The notes under the pieces were generated by a model that saw only the letters and a list, made by a program, of their open reading frames with translations, had not been told where the DNA came from and searched no databases. From positions 23,681-87,680 of the forward strand of contig NZ_JACJSI010000024.1 of the NCBI RefSeq assembly GCF_014698065.1: DNA of 64,000 nucleotides, written 5' to 3'. A program made the position numbers and the translations under genes. The stretch comes from Nostoc flagelliforme FACHB-838. GTDB taxonomy: Bacteria > Cyanobacteriota > Cyanobacteriia > Cyanobacteriales > Nostocaceae. This document shows, one piece after another, positions 18,670-27,264 of the stretch (positions are counted from its first letter, which is position 1; the number at the start of each line of letters is the position of its first letter).

Positions 18670-19725
18670 ATGATTGACGACTATATTCGAGACGCAATGA
18701 CTCAAAACCAGATTCCTGGGCTTTCTATTGCAGTAGTGCAGGAAGGTGAACCTGTTTTAGTTCAGGGTTATGGACTGGCGAATATTGAACACTCTGTTCT
18801 AGCTACTGAACATACAGTTTATGAAATTGCGTCTGTCGGTAAAACTTTCACCGCTACAGCCGTAATGATGCTGGTAGAACAAGGGATAATTTCGCTAGAA
18901 GATACGATGCCTGCGGCGGTAAACTACGCAGACTATCTCGATTATCTACCCCTAACCTGGCAAAATGTCACAATCGGGCATATTCTGTCTCATCAGTCTG
19001 GAATTCCTAGCTATACCGATGCCCCAAACTACTGGGAAATTACCCATCTTAATTTATCGAAATCTGAAATTTTGGCTCTAGTTACTCATCTACCTCTCAA
19101 ATTCCAACCGGGTGAGTTTACCGCCTATGACAACACAGGCTACTATCTACTGGGTTTGATCTTAGAAAAGGTAACTGGACAATCTTATGGAGATTTGTTG
19201 CGCGATCGCATTTTTGCTCCTTTGGGAATGAATGCAACCGTGATGAATGATCCCAGTGACATAGTGCCACACCGGGCTGCTGGCTATCGGTTGTCAAACA
19301 GTAAACTCGTTAACAAACCTTACTACAGTCCTTCTGTTACCTATTCTGCTGGAGGTCAACTTTCTAGTGTAGAAGATATGGTGAAGTGGGAACAGGCGCT
19401 TTGTGGTGGAACTCTATTAAAGCAATCAACCCTTAATAAAATGTGGACTCCTCATTTTCCCAATCAAGGGGGTGATTGGGAAAAGTTAAGATATGTTGCA
19501 GGTTTAGGTTGGTGGGTATTGAATTATGGCGATCGCCGAGTAGTTGGTCATAATGGTTCGATTTTAGGATTCGCAAGTAACATTACCCGCTTTATTGACG
19601 ACAAAATTACCGTAATTTTACTTTGCAATCTAGATAAAATTTCCCGACCAGATGCGATCGCTAAAAAAATTGCTGAATACTACTGTCCAAACCTTACAGA
19701 AGTAGTGCTTCAGCCTCCATTATAG
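18670..19725 (+). CDS. Serine hydrolase, class C beta-lactamase / esterase family
   Basis: About 351 residues from the ATG at 18670; the TTG at 18661 would add three residues. Catalytic motifs of the beta-lactamase-related family are present: SVGK (S-x-x-K) in YEIASVGKTFTA near residue 55, YDN (Y-x-N) in TAYDNTGYYLLG, and HNG replacing KTG in VVGHNGSILGF. No signal peptide is visible, so it is probably cytoplasmic. Such proteins act as esterases, D-aminopeptidases or penicillin-recognising enzymes; true beta-lactamase activity should not be assumed. It lies 46 bp after mrdA on the same strand and may be co-transcribed. Confidence 0.9.
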   Translation: MIDDYIRDAMTQNQIPGLSIAVVQEGEPVLVQGYGLANIEHSVLATEHTVYEIASVGKTFTATAVMMLVEQGIISLEDTMPAAVNYADYLDYLPLTWQNVTIGHILSHQSGIPSYTDAPNYWEITHLNLSKSEILALVTHLPLKFQPGEFTAYDNTGYYLLGLILEKVTGQSYGDLLRDRIFAPLGMNATVMNDPSDIVPHRAAGYRLSNSKLVNKPYYSPSVTYSAGGQLSSVEDMVKWEQALCGGTLLKQSTLNKMWTPHFPNQGGDWEKLRYVAGLGWWVLNYGDRRVVGHNGSILGFASNITRFIDDKITVILLCNLDKISRPDAIAKKIAEYYCPNLTEVVLQPPL

Positions 19726-19784
19726 GAGAGGAGTAGGGAGAGAAAAGGAAAAACCAATTACTCCTGACTCCTGTCTACTGTCTT

Positions 19785-20630
19785 TTATGGCGATATTTTA
19801 GCGGGTCTCAAATTTCTGGCTTTGTAGAACATTTCTAAGCTATTGCGATCGCCTACAAAACGCCAGTGCCACGGCTCATAACTCACACCTTGAACATTAT
19901 CTTTAGGAAATGACATTTCAAAGCCAAAACGCGCTGCATTAGCTTGCAGCCACCGATAAGCCTTGGTATTGTCAAAGTTAGTTTGAAGATTAGTAGCTGG
20001 TACTGATCCGTCTCCAACATCCACAGCATACCCTGTGTGATGTTCGCTATGACCAGGAGGAGCGCTGAGGGCAGCTCGTTGTGCTGGGGTCTGATTTCGC
20101 TGGGCACCGACACCAAAAAACAATGGCTCCTGGTCTTTGACTGAGCGAAAGCCAGAAATTGGTACTAAAATTACACCTGCACTCCGCGCTGCTGCTACCA
20201 TCTCCTCAAACTTTTGGGCAGCAGTTTTTCGCATTCTAATGCCCCTATTTGCGGAGATGGTTACTAATTCTGATTCAGGGGCTTCTGGGTATGCCAGATG
20301 CCCTAACAGAGTGTTGACATTACCAGATTCTGTAGTTGGTGTGGGTGTAGAACTAGTGACCAAGGGTTGAGAATCGGCGGTTTTTTTGGGTGCAGTGACG
20401 AAAAACAAAAAACCGCTAATTAAACCCAGCAAGACAAATACCGTTGCTCCCCCAATAAGCAGAATTCGGGGTTGCAACCAAATTTTAGGTGTTGCATCAG
20501 GGGTAACGCGTACAGCCACTGGAATATCATCACCAAGGTCATTCGATGAGTTTTGCGGTTTTCCAGAAAACCCAGCCTTATTCAAGGGTAAACTCCTGTT
20601 TTTGTGGGATAACCATAACAGATTTTGCAC
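19785..20630 (-). CDS. VanY-type D-alanyl-D-alanine carboxypeptidase (peptidase M15)
   Basis: About 281 residues from a GTG at 20628-20630; a TTG at 20583-20585 is a possible shorter start. One membrane anchor (ILLIGGATVFVLLGLISGF) is near residues 56-75, then a Thr/Ser/Pro linker, then the M15 zinc-peptidase domain. Zinc and catalytic residues are visible: HSEHHTGYAVDVGDG (the SxHxxGxAxD pattern) and EPWHWRF (third zinc ligand His). Family enzymes trim the terminal D-Ala of peptidoglycan peptides. It is anchored facing the periplasm. Its 5' end overlaps that of the divergent AEC transporter by a few bases if both longest starts are used, so at least one real start is probably further in. Confidence 0.9.
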   Translation of the reverse strand: MQNLLWLSHKNRSLPLNKAGFSGKPQNSSNDLGDDIPVAVRVTPDATPKIWLQPRILLIGGATVFVLLGLISGFLFFVTAPKKTADSQPLVTSSTPTPTTESGNVNTLLGHLAYPEAPESELVTISANRGIRMRKTAAQKFEEMVAAARSAGVILVPISGFRSVKDQEPLFFGVGAQRNQTPAQRAALSAPPGHSEHHTGYAVDVGDGSVPATNLQTNFDNTKAYRWLQANAARFGFEMSFPKDNVQGVSYEPWHWRFVGDRNSLEMFYKARNLRPAKISP

Positions 20631-21605
20631 TGGACAAAAGTAAACGTAACAGGTAGCATTTTACATCTGTGGTTCTTAGGCGCAATTTTGACAAACCTTT
20701 TAGAACTATACGTCAAGCTGGGAGGATTAGTCCTGGTAGGTTTTATTCTGGGACGCAAACTACCTGTGACAGTTCCTACACGTTTGGGACAGTTTCTTTT
20801 TTGGGTGGGAGTACCCATAAGCATAGTATCGTTTTTGCGTCAATCTAGCTTGTCGGGGCAAATTTGGATTGCACCTGCGATCGCTTACCTAGCCATTTTA
20901 CTAGGAGCATTTTTAGCTTGGTTAGCAATTAAAGCACAAGCCTATTTTAGAAATACTGTCCCCCAACCACCAACTCAAGCTAGCTTGATATTAGCAGCAA
21001 TGTTGGGTAACACAGGTTATCTTGGTTTTCCCATTACCTTAGCAATGGTAGGTAAGGAATATTTTGCTTGGGCGCTATTTTACGATTTGCTAGGTTCATT
21101 TCCAGGAACTTACGGCCTGGGTGTATTCCTAGCAGCGCGTTTTGGCGGTGGTGTCCAGAATCATTGGCAGACTGCTAGGGCTATCTTAATTAATCCTGCG
21201 CTATGGGGTTTCGGATTTGGCTTGTTGTTTCGGCAGGTGACAATTCCTACAGTTGCGGAATTCTGGTTAGAAAAATTTGCTTGGAGTGGTGTAGCTTTAT
21301 CCCTGGTGTTAATTGGAATGCGACTGGCGCTGCTCAAATCTTGGCGTAGCCTACCACAAGTAGGGATGAGCTTGGGAATCAAAATGCTGCTAGTTCCCTT
21401 GATCTTGGGCATTATTTTACCAGTATTTGGAATAACTGGAGCGATCGCAAAGGTGATTGTCTTACAAATGGCCATGCCTCCAGCTTTTGCTACACTCGTA
21501 ATTGCTGAGGCATTCAACCTTGATCACGATCTGGCAGTTACTGCCTTAGCTGCTGGGGCTATACTGTTGCTGCTTACTCTCCCAGTTTGGTTGTGGCTAT
21601 TTTGA
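20625..21605 (+). CDS. AEC-family (auxin-efflux-carrier-like) permease
   Basis: Up to 326 residues, strongly hydrophobic with about ten membrane segments. The family pattern of an N-terminal GGLVLVGFILG helix, a break with ANMLGNTGYLGFP-like sequence (AAMLGNTGYLGFPI), and a final MAMPPAFATLVIAEAF repeat-half is clear. AEC proteins export organic acids or other small anions; the substrate here is unknown. The open frame begins at TTG 20625, inside the opposite-strand peptidase gene; a TTG at 20688 (LTNLLELYVKLGG) gives a more usual start right before the first helix. A long hairpin follows at 21671-21740. Confidence 0.85.
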   Translation: MHWTKVNVTGSILHLWFLGAILTNLLELYVKLGGLVLVGFILGRKLPVTVPTRLGQFLFWVGVPISIVSFLRQSSLSGQIWIAPAIAYLAILLGAFLAWLAIKAQAYFRNTVPQPPTQASLILAAMLGNTGYLGFPITLAMVGKEYFAWALFYDLLGSFPGTYGLGVFLAARFGGGVQNHWQTARAILINPALWGFGFGLLFRQVTIPTVAEFWLEKFAWSGVALSLVLIGMRLALLKSWRSLPQVGMSLGIKMLLVPLILGIILPVFGITGAIAKVIVLQMAMPPAFATLVIAEAFNLDHDLAVTALAAGAILLLLTLPVWLWLF

Positions 21606-21670
21606 TTTTTGAATTCTCATTGAGAAGCTGTAATTTTTTCAACGAGTTTCCATAAAATCTCTGTTTTCCT

Positions 21671-21740
21671 CTCTGTGTTCTCTGTGCCTCTGCGGTTTAA
21701 AAGTAATTTATTGAACCACAGAGGCGCAGAGAACACAGAG
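21671..21740. terminator. Long inverted repeat between convergent genes
   Basis: A 27-base arm (21671-21697, starting CTCTGTGTTCTCTGTGCC) pairs with 21714-21740 at about 25 of 27 positions around a 16-base loop. It lies between the convergent AEC permease and tsaB genes and could act as a two-way terminator; the sequence is also a common type of dispersed repeat in these genomes, with a weaker relative near 30258-30345. Confidence 0.65.
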
Positions 21741-21815
21741 AAAAGAGAAATTATTGTCCAAAAATTTACCCACCTTGAAAGTGCTAGTCCTATGTTTATA
21801 AATAGTTTAGGAGCA

Positions 21816-22475
21816 TTATGCATCCTGTACTGGATGCTGCCCATAATATGGCAAAGCTTCTGACCAATTAGGAAATTTGCCTTCTTGCCAATCGAGATTA
21901 GCTAATTCTAAAATACTTGTCACCGTCGTTGCTAACCCAGATTGAGCTTGAATCAACTGATAATTAGTGTTCCAATTCGCTAAAGTTTCCTGCCACGCTT
22001 CTGGTGTGAATACTCTATCTGATAAACAAACTTTTAGTTTAGAAGCATCTGACTCAAACTGATAAATAGCAGCAAAATTTTGACCTCGTTGTGCTGGCAT
22101 TTCCACAGCAATAGTTTTTGGATTTTGACTTTTGCCTGCTTCTGCCCAAGCTACGGCAGCCAAAGTTGAAATCGCAAATACAGGAATATCTAACTGTTGC
22201 CCTAAAGTACGAGCAGTGACAACACCAATTCGAGTTCCTGTAAAGCCGCCGGGGCCTTTTGCAACTGCGATAAAGGACAAATCTGCCCAAGTTTGCGGTT
22301 TGATAAATTCAATTAAATATTGATGCACTAAGCTAGATAAATCACGCCCCAAATTCCAAACTTGAGAGCGAGTTTCACCTGCAAAATTACTAATTGCCAA
22401 ACCCAATTCGGGAGTGGTGGTGTGTAGTGCTAAAGCGTATTTATTTATTGCTAGGTCTTTTAGTTCCGTTGTCAA
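21816..22475 (-). CDS. tsaB: tRNA threonylcarbamoyladenosine biosynthesis protein TsaB
   Basis: A 219-residue TsaB (YeaZ) protein. It is the inactive Kae1-like partner that, with TsaD and TsaE, transfers threonylcarbamoyl to A37 of ANN-decoding tRNAs. Landmarks: an N-terminal ALALHTTTPELGLAI strand, a central AVAKGPGGFTGTRIGV motif diagnostic of the family, and FAISTLAAVAWA. The start is a TTG at 22473-22475; no better ATG lies near. tsaD and tsaE are not in the window. The gene converges on the AEC permease. Confidence 0.93.
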   Translation of the reverse strand: MTTELKDLAINKYALALHTTTPELGLAISNFAGETRSQVWNLGRDLSSLVHQYLIEFIKPQTWADLSFIAVAKGPGGFTGTRIGVVTARTLGQQLDIPVFAISTLAAVAWAEAGKSQNPKTIAVEMPAQRGQNFAAIYQFESDASKLKVCLSDRVFTPEAWQETLANWNTNYQLIQAQSGLATTVTSILELANLDWQEGKFPNWSEALPYYGQHPVQDA

Positions 22476-22836
22476 AGTTACTTAAAATATCTATTTTTAT
22501 AAAGTTAACGTGATTTATTTAAGCATATAACGTAGTGGTTCTTAATTAAATAAACTACGGGCAAAAGTCTCAGGGTAAAGGTTTTGCTGTTTCAACAAAA
22601 TCAGAAGGCGATGGCGCAAGCGCCCGCCGTAGGCGATCGCAAATGTTCGCCTGCTGTTCACTCTCTAATAGCGATCACTTTCCTGACATCTCCTCCCTAT
22701 GCCATAAATTGGCGATCGCTGAAGAACAAAATCTCATTACAGAACCACATGTGACGTAAGGGCACAGCAATGCTGTGCCCCTACCGCGTGGTCTATTTAC
22801 CTGAAAATAGCTGTAAGATACACCAAGCATTTTCTA
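22476..22836. other. Repeat-containing gap between tsaB and ycf34
   Basis: About 360 bases holding several HIP1 sites (near 22634, 22710), a CGCCCGCCGTAGGCGATCGC repeat near 22620, and the palindrome copy at 22756-22784 with its 32-base flank. No gene seen. Confidence 0.6.
22756..22812. repeat. Palindromic repeat plus 32-bp flank (copy 2)
   Basis: The palindrome (AAGGGCACAGC then GCTGTGCCCCTAC) is followed by 32 bases starting CTACCGCGTGGTCTATTTAC that recur exactly, in reverse orientation, at 46282-46313 beside copy 4. Together they form an element of about 57-60 bp. Confidence 0.8.
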
Positions 22837-23085
22837 TCAAGTGGGCACTAATTCACCAGGACGCAATTTCGACCACTTACCCGTTTCTCGCTTAAAGCTT
22901 AGGCAACCAACAACATCCCATTCCATTTCAATTACATCATCTTTAGTCCGAATGTTGACATTGATAGAAGGTTCATTGGGATCAAAGTTCGGTGTTTCGG
23001 TCAAGTGAGGCTGTTGGTGCTGCCCTTCTACAGCATGATAGGTAACACATCGGTCTACATAGTGGCAATTCACGCAAATACACAT
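22837..23085 (-). CDS. ycf34: Ycf34 family Fe-S protein
   Basis: An 82-residue protein with the conserved N-terminal Cys pattern MCICVNCHYVDRC (Cys at 2, 4, 7 and 13). Ycf34 is conserved in cyanobacteria and red-lineage plastids; the cyanobacterial protein has been reported to bind an iron-sulfur cluster and to affect photosynthetic electron transport. The C-terminal part (VIEMEWDVVGCLSFKRETGKW) adds one more Cys. Length and start are normal. It is transcribed divergently from the CCA-adding enzyme gene. Confidence 0.92.
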   Translation of the reverse strand: MCICVNCHYVDRCVTYHAVEGQHQQPHLTETPNFDPNEPSINVNIRTKDDVIEMEWDVVGCLSFKRETGKWSKLRPGELVPT

Positions 23086-23171
23086 AATAGAACCAACTCC
23101 AGGGGCCTTTATTGTTAATCTAACTTAAGCCCAACTGTTATTCATGAGTTGCTGGGTTGATTTTTATTACA

Positions 23172-24488
23172 ATGCATAAATCAGTTCCTTCTACTCTAGC
23201 TCCCGAAAATTGGCCTTTCAGCTTGGAATTCTTGCCACAACCCGCTTACATGGTAGGTGGCGCTGTACGGGATGCGATCCTTGGCAGAACTCGTGAATAT
23301 CTGGATCTAGATTTTGTTATACCATCCAAAGCGGTAAAGGTAGCGAGAGCGATCGCTCATCATTACAAAGCTGGTTTTGTGTTGCTTGATGCAGAACGAC
23401 AAATTGCCCGTGTAGTTTTTCCCCACGCCACGGCTGATTTTGCCCAACAGGAAGGAGATAGTTTAGAAGTTGATTTGCACAGGCGGGATTTTACAGTAAA
23501 TGCGATCGCTTATAATCCCCATACCCAAGAAATCATCGATCCTCTCCAAGGTTATGCAGATTTACAACAGGGCATTTTACGAATGGTATCACCTGCAAAC
23601 CTAGAAGCTGACCCTTTACGCTTAATGCGAGGTTATCGCCAAGCCGCGCAACTAGGTTTTACTATTGAGCCAACTACCCAAGCCGCTATTTGTTCTTTGG
23701 CATCACATATCAGCAAAGTTGCAGCCGAACGAGTTAGGGTAGAAATTGGCTATCTACTCAGCAATTCTCAGGGTACTCCTTGGATCACAAGTGCTTGGGA
23801 AGATGGTTTACTTGCCCCTTTCTTCAAAAACGCCACCCGTGAAAACTTGCTCAAACTAGCAGCAGTTGACACAGCAGCTGCGTTACTCACTCAAAATTGG
23901 CAACAACTAGGGGCACAACTACAAAAATATGTCCGCGATAGTATCAAAACCACTTGGTTAGGTATTGCCAAACTTGCTTGCCTTGTCAACCCAGATCCAG
24001 AGTTAGCAGAAATAGAGCTACAGAAATTAACTTATAGTCGTGCTGAAATCCGGGGTGTAACCACTGCTCTGAAACTATTACCGCAGTTTCAAGTAGTCGA
24101 TATGTCATTACGAGAACAATATTTTTTGTTCCATGACGCAGATATTGTATTTCCCGCTACAGCAGTGCTAGCTGTAGCACTTAATAATTTGGTAGAGGCG
24201 ATGTCTGGTGACAAGCCGCTACACTCAGTAGTGGCCATTACAGAGGAAACCAAGGCAATGATCTGCCAAGTCTTGGCACCTTTGATCAACCGCTACCTGA
24301 ACCCTGATGATCTAGTCGCTCATCCCACTCCATTAGTGAACGGGAAGGAGTTGATTATAGCATTAGATATTCCAGCTTCGCCAATAATTGGCCAACTTTT
24401 GAGAGAAGTTGGTGTTGCACAAGCTGAGGGGAAAATCTCAACAGCAACAGAGGCGATCGCTTTTGCACGTCAGTTACTTGATGCTTAA
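23172..24488 (+). CDS. CCA tRNA nucleotidyltransferase / poly(A) polymerase family
   Basis: About 438 residues from the ATG at 23172; a TTG at 23157 is less likely. Class II nucleotidyltransferase with YMVGGAVRDAIL (the GGxVRD loop), the metal-binding LDLDFV (D-x-D), the RRDFTVNAIAY motif, and DPLRLMRGYRQAAQLGF of the head-neck region. It adds some or all of the CCA end to tRNAs. Cyanobacteria often split CC-adding and A-adding work between two paralogues, so which activity this one has cannot be read with certainty. No HD domain is evident. Monocistronic by appearance. Confidence 0.9.
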   Translation: MHKSVPSTLAPENWPFSLEFLPQPAYMVGGAVRDAILGRTREYLDLDFVIPSKAVKVARAIAHHYKAGFVLLDAERQIARVVFPHATADFAQQEGDSLEVDLHRRDFTVNAIAYNPHTQEIIDPLQGYADLQQGILRMVSPANLEADPLRLMRGYRQAAQLGFTIEPTTQAAICSLASHISKVAAERVRVEIGYLLSNSQGTPWITSAWEDGLLAPFFKNATRENLLKLAAVDTAAALLTQNWQQLGAQLQKYVRDSIKTTWLGIAKLACLVNPDPELAEIELQKLTYSRAEIRGVTTALKLLPQFQVVDMSLREQYFLFHDADIVFPATAVLAVALNNLVEAMSGDKPLHSVVAITEETKAMICQVLAPLINRYLNPDDLVAHPTPLVNGKELIIALDIPASPIIGQLLREVGVAQAEGKISTATEAIAFARQLLDA

Positions 24489-24924
24489 ATATACTTAATC
24501 AATTTCTAGCGATCAACAGAAGCAATACCTGTGGTTCCTGCTAACCTACGCAATTGTGGCATTGCTGGGTAAGACTGATAAAACAGGAGTCAGAATTCAT
24601 AATCAATCCACAACTCCAAGTCCCTTAAGTGTCCCCTACTTACTAAAAAATTACGATTTTTTTAGTTAATTGTGGCAACTATATACATCATATATGCTAA
24701 TATTTGCTTGATATTATGATTAATTTATTATGTTTTTTCCTAAAATTTAGTGCAGATAGACAAACTAATGAATCATACATCAGCTTATTCATTTGATGCC
24801 TTAGTTAGTCGCCTGAAAAAAACCTCGTAGATTTACTTAAGCACTTACCAGAAAAAAGACCTCCAGGTTTTCCTGATAGGTTGAGTTTTTACGCCTAGCC
24901 TTTCTTGGACAGGATTAACTGCTT
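24489..24924. other. Gap between CCA enzyme and receiver gene
   Basis: About 435 A/T-rich bases. Besides the tiny interrupted ORF at 24768-24898 I see only unremarkable sequence; promoters for the downstream receiver gene probably overlap that ORF. Confidence 0.45.
24768..24898 (+). pseudogene. Tiny ORF (about 43 codons) interrupted in an A-run
   Basis: ATG 24768 reads MNHTSAYSFDALVSRLKK and then hits TAG. Just before it is a run of seven A (24816-24822). With eight A the frame would continue as NLVDLLKHLPEKRPPGFPD and so on to a TAG at 24896-24898, about 43 residues in all, with convincing protein-like sequence. I do not know the family. It could be a decayed small gene, a sequencing artefact in a homopolymer, or slippage-dependent expression. 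It ends 26 bp before the next gene. Confidence 0.45.
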
Positions 24925-25308
24925 ATGAATGGACAGCCTTTAATTTTGGTTGTAGAACAGAGTCTACATGATTTAGAGCTTCTTAATTCTCATCTAGAAA
25001 CATTAAATTTCTCATGCATTTGTACTAAACAAGGGGTGAGGGCTGTGATGTTGGCACAAACTCATCAACCAGATTTAATTCTCCTAGATACGATGCTCTC
25101 TAATTCGAGTGCAAATCAAGTTATTGATGACCTCAAACACGACTCAAAAACTGCTAGTATCCCAATCATTGGAGTAACACCTCTAACGATGACACAAGAT
25201 GATAATTCTCCGAGGCTCACAGGATTTGATGATTGCATTACTAAACCCTATCATTTTAATCAATTAGAAGTGGTAATCAATCGCCACATTATTCAGCTAA
25301 GTTATTGA
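24925..25308 (+). CDS. Stand-alone CheY-like receiver protein
   Basis: A 127-residue receiver domain with no output domain. The phospho-acceptor Asp is in LILLDTML, the Thr/Ser switch in GVTPLT, and the conserved Lys in ITKPY. The first acidic pocket is weak (LVVEQSLHD has Glu where DD is usual), so phosphorylation may still occur but metal binding could be altered. It overlaps the 3' end of the convergent DUF2294 gene by about 20 bases. Probably a phosphorelay shuttle; its partner kinase is not adjacent. Confidence 0.85.
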   Translation: MNGQPLILVVEQSLHDLELLNSHLETLNFSCICTKQGVRAVMLAQTHQPDLILLDTMLSNSSANQVIDDLKHDSKTASIPIIGVTPLTMTQDDNSPRLTGFDDCITKPYHFNQLEVVINRHIIQLSY

Positions 25309-25693
25309 CATTTGTTTTGGGGATAGATTCGGGGTTACAAAGCTCAGGTAATGGATTGAGAACTACAATTATCCCAGTACGACCTGTTGCTAAATTCGTT
25401 TTTGTCACGAGGTCAAAGACAGGTTTACCAATAATTTCCTCAATCAAACTTTTTAATTCTAGTTTAATTATTTTATCTAAATATAATCGTACTTGTTCAG
25501 CTAAATTAGCATAACCTCCCCTCAGTAGAGTTTTTTCAGCTTGAGTAACTGAGTTTTCTAAAGAAATTACAATTTCAGTATCAAAAAAGTGACAAATTAT
25601 TTTGCTAGGAGATTTGCCTAGCTTATCATTATAGAACTTGATGATTCGCTGTGATATTTCTATTTCTAATTGTTCAATATTAGCTTGTAACAT
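25289..25693 (-). CDS. DUF2294 (MpsC-like) domain protein
   Basis: A 134-residue protein with the DUF2294 pattern: an N-terminal helix (ISQRIIKFYNDKLGKSPSKI), then a strand ending in TEIVISLENSVTQAEKTLL, and the segment IGKPVFDLVTKTNLATGRTGIIVVL. The Pfam family has been renamed for MpsC of a sodium-linked bicarbonate/membrane-potential system, but in cyanobacteria the role of stand-alone members is not established. No membrane segment is present. It is convergent with, and overlaps, the receiver gene. Confidence 0.75.
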   Translation of the reverse strand: MLQANIEQLEIEISQRIIKFYNDKLGKSPSKIICHFFDTEIVISLENSVTQAEKTLLRGGYANLAEQVRLYLDKIIKLELKSLIEEIIGKPVFDLVTKTNLATGRTGIIVVLNPLPELCNPESIPKTNVNNLAE

Positions 25694-26760
25694 TAGCAGC
25701 TATCATGTAATATTATCGTTTGACTTTCTGAACCGAAGTATCAAATATTATAGTAGATGTTCAAGGAATAGTCTGAGAAAATAAATAAATTTTGTATATT
25801 AAGTTAGTAGATGAATTTAATATTTGCTATGAATTTATTGGGAAAAATTTCAAAATTTTACTAAGCTAAAATTTGTCAATCAATGATTCATCTAGTATTC
25901 GGTTAATGACTGCATTGATCATCATTTGCTCACGGGTAATTAGCTTGTTTTGTGGCAAATAAGCGTAGGCATTGCCTGCATCTTCAACCCACGGTATAAA
26001 CCAATATACCCCAATAACGCCTGGGTTAAGGAGAATCCTCGGTTGGGTTGAGAAACTAAACCGTTATTATTTATCTTCCCCTGCTTCTCTTCTCCCCCTG
26101 CTTGCTTCAACAGATACCTTTGTAAACCGAATCGTATTGTAAACCAACCTACCTATCCAGTTATATGGTTTTTGATGCTAACCCAAGCGTATTGCAATAT
26201 GCTCCACGCGTGCTGATGGCATTAACTCCAGCATCGATCCGAAATTCCTTGTCCCGCTCGCATTATAGAAACTAGCACCAATTTTTGATCGGGAGCAAGC
26301 ATTAGTGCATTCATCGGGGCTAGGGCGTATTTTAATCTGTTCTTCAAAGCTAAACACGTCAGAACCTTTGCATTTATCATCTACACGCACAGCTAGCTAT
26401 AGATTTGTTGGGAGAAGCGATCGCAGCCAAATTACCGCCTAGTTGTATAATCACTGGATGCAGTTCTAGCATATTGATATGAGCTTGAATAATAGCGATC
26501 GTTACATAGTGATTATTTTTTGAGATGTTTTTATTAGCTATTACTCACTAGGGATATGTCAACTACCTCTAGCCAGTCTTTATTTTGATAACTTAAATGT
26601 CTAGTGTGGTATTAGTCGTATTGCTGAATACAATAAAGAACACAGAAAATTCATAAATAGCAATTAATCACCGCAAATTTAAAGATGACTTTAAAAATGA
26701 TTTAATAGATATATTTTGTGAGAAAGTTAATACAAAGGTATATTCACTGATCTTAAATTC
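25694..26760. other. Repeat-rich gap of about 1.07 kb
   Basis: Holds the coding remnant at 25866-26063, pieces of the GGTTGGGTTGAG / CCAACCTAC repeat (about 26040-26062 and 26140-26152), two CGTATTG-type repeat ends (about 26130 and 26186), CCCCTGC low-complexity DNA, and HIP1 sites near 26420. An open frame of 70 codons on the minus strand (26178-26390) has three Cys but no start context or family features and could be another decayed piece. Confidence 0.5.
25866..26063 (-). pseudogene. C-terminal coding remnant of an unknown gene
   Basis: A minus-strand frame without a start codon, 65 codons long and closed by TAG at 25866-25868. It has clear protein character: LLNPGVIGVYWFIPWVEDA, then YLPQNKLITREQMMINAV and NRILDESLIDKF. 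Its upstream end runs into sequence related to the GGTTGGGTTGAG repeat, which suggests the gene was cut or displaced by repeat insertion. I do not recognise the family. Confidence 0.45.
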
Positions 26761-27243
26761 ATGGATTCTTTATCTATCAATTCCTTACTTGAAGAGTTAA
26801 AAAACCCCGATGCAACAGTCCGGGACAAAGCAACCAGAAAAATCTGGCGGATCTGGTTTCAGCAAAAGGGAATCTATGGGCTGGAAATAATTGACCGCAG
26901 TCAAAAATTGCTAGATGCAGGTGAAATTGCTGAAGCGGAAACAGCGCTGACAGCATTAATTGAAGACCAGCCAGATTTTGCCGAAGCTTGGAATCGCCGA
27001 GCTTTCCTTTATTACAGTATTGGTGATTATCAAAAATCTTTGGCAGATTGTCAGATGGTTGTGCAGATAAATCCAATACATTTTGGTGCGCTTCACGGTA
27101 TGGGCTTGTGTTATGCGGCACTAGGAGAGTATGGTCAAGCTATCCGAGCTTTTCAACGCGCTTTAGAAATTCAGCCCTATTCGCTAGTGAATCAAAAGTT
27201 GATTCTAGAATGTACATTTAGATTCAGCTACAACGGCAAATAG
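26761..27243 (+). CDS. Small TPR-repeat protein
   Basis: A 160-residue protein. After an N-terminal helical segment (ELKNPDATVRDKATRKIWRIWF, HEAT-like) come about three TPR units: LDAGEIAEAETALTALIEDQPDFAEAW, YSIGDYQKSLADCQMVVQINP and AALGEYGQAIRAFQRALEIQP. Such proteins are protein-protein adaptors. It ends 21 bp before the substrate-binding protein gene of an ABC transporter, so it is probably the first gene of that operon; what it does for the transporter is not known. Confidence 0.85.
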   Translation: MDSLSINSLLEELKNPDATVRDKATRKIWRIWFQQKGIYGLEIIDRSQKLLDAGEIAEAETALTALIEDQPDFAEAWNRRAFLYYSIGDYQKSLADCQMVVQINPIHFGALHGMGLCYAALGEYGQAIRAFQRALEIQPYSLVNQKLILECTFRFSYNGK

Positions 27244-27264
27244 GAGAAATCATCATACTGTTTT

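Noticed and set aside
26178..26390. 70-codon minus-strand open frame with three Cys
   Set aside because: No ribosome site or recognised motif, surrounded by repeat ends; mentioned only as a possible decayed fragment.
26521..26760. Possible riboswitch ahead of the TPR/ABC operon
   Set aside because: I looked for thiamine, FMN and cobalamin aptamer cores and saw no convincing conserved motif.
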